Shown here one piece after another: positions 62,894 through 64,000 of a stretch of DNA of 64,000 nucleotides. Made by a program: the position numbers and the translations under genes. This DNA is from Phaseolus vulgaris (taxonomy: Eukaryota > Streptophyta > Magnoliopsida > Fabales > Fabaceae). The first letter of the stretch is position 1. Every line of letters begins with the position of its first letter. The stretch covers positions 33,106,309-33,170,308 of the forward strand of contig NC_023751.2 of NCBI RefSeq assembly GCF_000499845.2, in the 5' to 3' direction. Below the pieces are notes generated by a model. The model did no database searches. It was not told the origin of the DNA and was given only the letters and a program-made list of their open reading frames with translations.

Positions 62894-64000
62894 ATGACAT
62901 CATCATCCCAGAAACGTAACATAACCCATAAGTGTAAATCTCCAGCAGAAGATGTTGTCGTTCCTCCTCCAATACTTGATTATTCAAGATACTTCAGTAC
63001 AGGCGTCAAATGGTGGTGTTTGAAAAGAAGTTTCACGCAAGACCAGTATTACCATCAAAAGTGATGCATACTCCAGTTTTTGCTGCTCCAGGATTTGAAT
63101 TCCAAAATCTTCTGAATTGGCAAGGTTTACAACCTTTCCTTGTAATTAATCTTCCGTATTATGAGGACTTGATAAGAGTATTTTATACAAATGTAAAAAT
63201 CACACCTGTTGGTCACCTTGCCATTGAGATTTGCGGAAGAATGATACACATTAAAGAAATGGATTGGATGACCATTGCTCATCTACAGTATGACGGTCTT
63301 AAGTTAACCCCTGGGACGATCCCTGAGGAACTGAATTTTGATCGGGCACTAGCATTATCGTCCATGATTCGTGAAGATGTTAAAGGTGAAAATCTAAAAA
63401 ATGTCGGTAGTCTGAAAATGAATAACCGCTTGTTGCATTACACATGGGTGCATATCTTTGCTCTTGTGGAAACAACTTTGCACAACTACTGAATGAAGAT
63501 ATTTTCATGTTGTGGTTAATAAAAAATAATGTTCGCATTAATTGGTCTCATTACATCATGCGACACATCATCAAATGTCGGGATAACAAGATGCCTCTCC
63601 CATATTCAAATTTGATCACGAGGATCTTGCAGGTGTATGGCTTCGTTGAATGAGCAACCAATAATGCTAGGCTGAAATCATTACTTTGGCAAAAAAAGTA
63701 TGACAAAATTAAATATATTCCAGGTCAATGGCGTATGACAACTTGGTAGATCTCACCGCGAAGAAGATGATGAATTGCCAGCACAAGATGTTGAAGTTTG
63801 TCAACCTCAACCAGCAATCCCTAGTCGAACTGAAATGTTAACCCAAATTTGGACGGAGATGCAAGACATGAGAGAAAGCATGAGGAACGTTAACATTCAT
63901 TTTGACAGGCTTGATGAAAGGATGAAGTGGAATGATCAAAGGATGGACAGATAGGAGGATACTCTAAATCAGATTCATCATCAACAACGCCATTGATTGT
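62894..64000 (+). pseudogene. 'Putative plant transposon protein' gene remnant, right arm
   Basis: It starts MTSSSQKRNITHKCKSPAED (62894) and reads to LDYSRYFSTGVKW, where the frame passes into VFEKKFHARPVLPSKVMHT (from 63010) exactly as in the left arm. Further breaks: a lost base near 63457 (HIFALVE against HILCSRG), a small deletion near 63647 replacing FDLSNEQ, and a TGA in the VNGV-QLG segment near 63736. The tail runs to the window edge and contains a heptad-like stretch (MRESMRNVNIHFDRLDERMK). Nucleotide similarity to the left arm is high throughout. Confidence 0.8.

Larger units (their letters stand above)
59273..64000. repeat. Large inverted repeat of a composite transposon-like element
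   Basis: The left arm (about 59273-61982) and right arm (62119-64000, cut by the window) are reverse complements with a ~136-bp spacer. The inner ends agree: GGTGCTTGGTTGGACATC on the left versus GATGTCCAACCAAGCACC on the right, followed outward by CATGCTCGTGAA and GGGTGTGATATTAGAGACAC. The arms still match at 64000, so the right arm continues. Relative to the left, the right arm lacks about 770 bp (61140-61910), which holds the Myb/SANT exon. Both arms encode remnants of the same two genes. Confidence 0.9.

Noticed and set aside
1..64000. CRISPR arrays, operons, bacterial promoters or terminators
   Set aside because: The genes have spliceosomal introns and plant protein families; the short repeats seen are TA tracts, minisatellite units and MITE palindromes, not spaced CRISPR repeats.

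Overview
The window is nuclear DNA of a flowering plant, very probably a legume. Three genes with GT-AG introns encode proteins from plant families. The rest is strongly AT-rich and filled with decayed plant transposable elements. Nothing indicates bacterial, organellar or viral DNA. The species cannot be named from the sequence alone.

Layout. (1) 1-7380, minus: a long SBP-box transcription factor of the SPL1/SPL12 class. Eight exons can be traced; the 3' end lies off the left edge. (2) 7381-31533: gene-poor. It holds a decayed copy of a transposon protein gene (9.2-9.9 kb), tRNA-like SINE traces, a foldback repeat family, a 27-bp minisatellite, a Ty3/gypsy pol remnant, a solo LTR with perfect target duplications (21-22.3 kb), a TRIM with a primer-binding site (27.3-27.6 kb) and a Mutator-like MITE with a perfect 9-bp duplication (28.8-29.15 kb). 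(3) 31534-34888, minus: a complete 501-residue receptor-like kinase of the Arabidopsis At2g42960/At3g59110 type. (4) 36-50.6 kb: repeats, including a second solo LTR inserted inside an older LINE remnant (42.6-44.85 kb). (5) 50660-54387, minus: a complete 382-residue nucleotide-sugar/triose-phosphate type translocator (At3g17430/At1g48230 class) with a TATA box upstream. (6) 54.6-58.5 kb: two weak gene-like pieces. (7) 58.5-64 kb: a large head-to-head inverted repeat of a composite element. It carries a Myb/SANT-like gene and a 'putative plant transposon protein' gene, with a GRF zinc-finger remnant beside the left arm.

The three host genes share a strand but are 16-24 kb apart and show no functional link: a transcription factor, a membrane-anchored kinase and a transporter. 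The most unusual structure is the inverted composite element at the right end, with a third diverged copy about 50 kb away at 9.2 kb. Exon boundaries were read by eye from splice sites, reading-frame continuity and family conservation, and exon phases add up in all three genes. Element class assignments rest on terminal motifs, target duplications and short protein matches, not on a database search.
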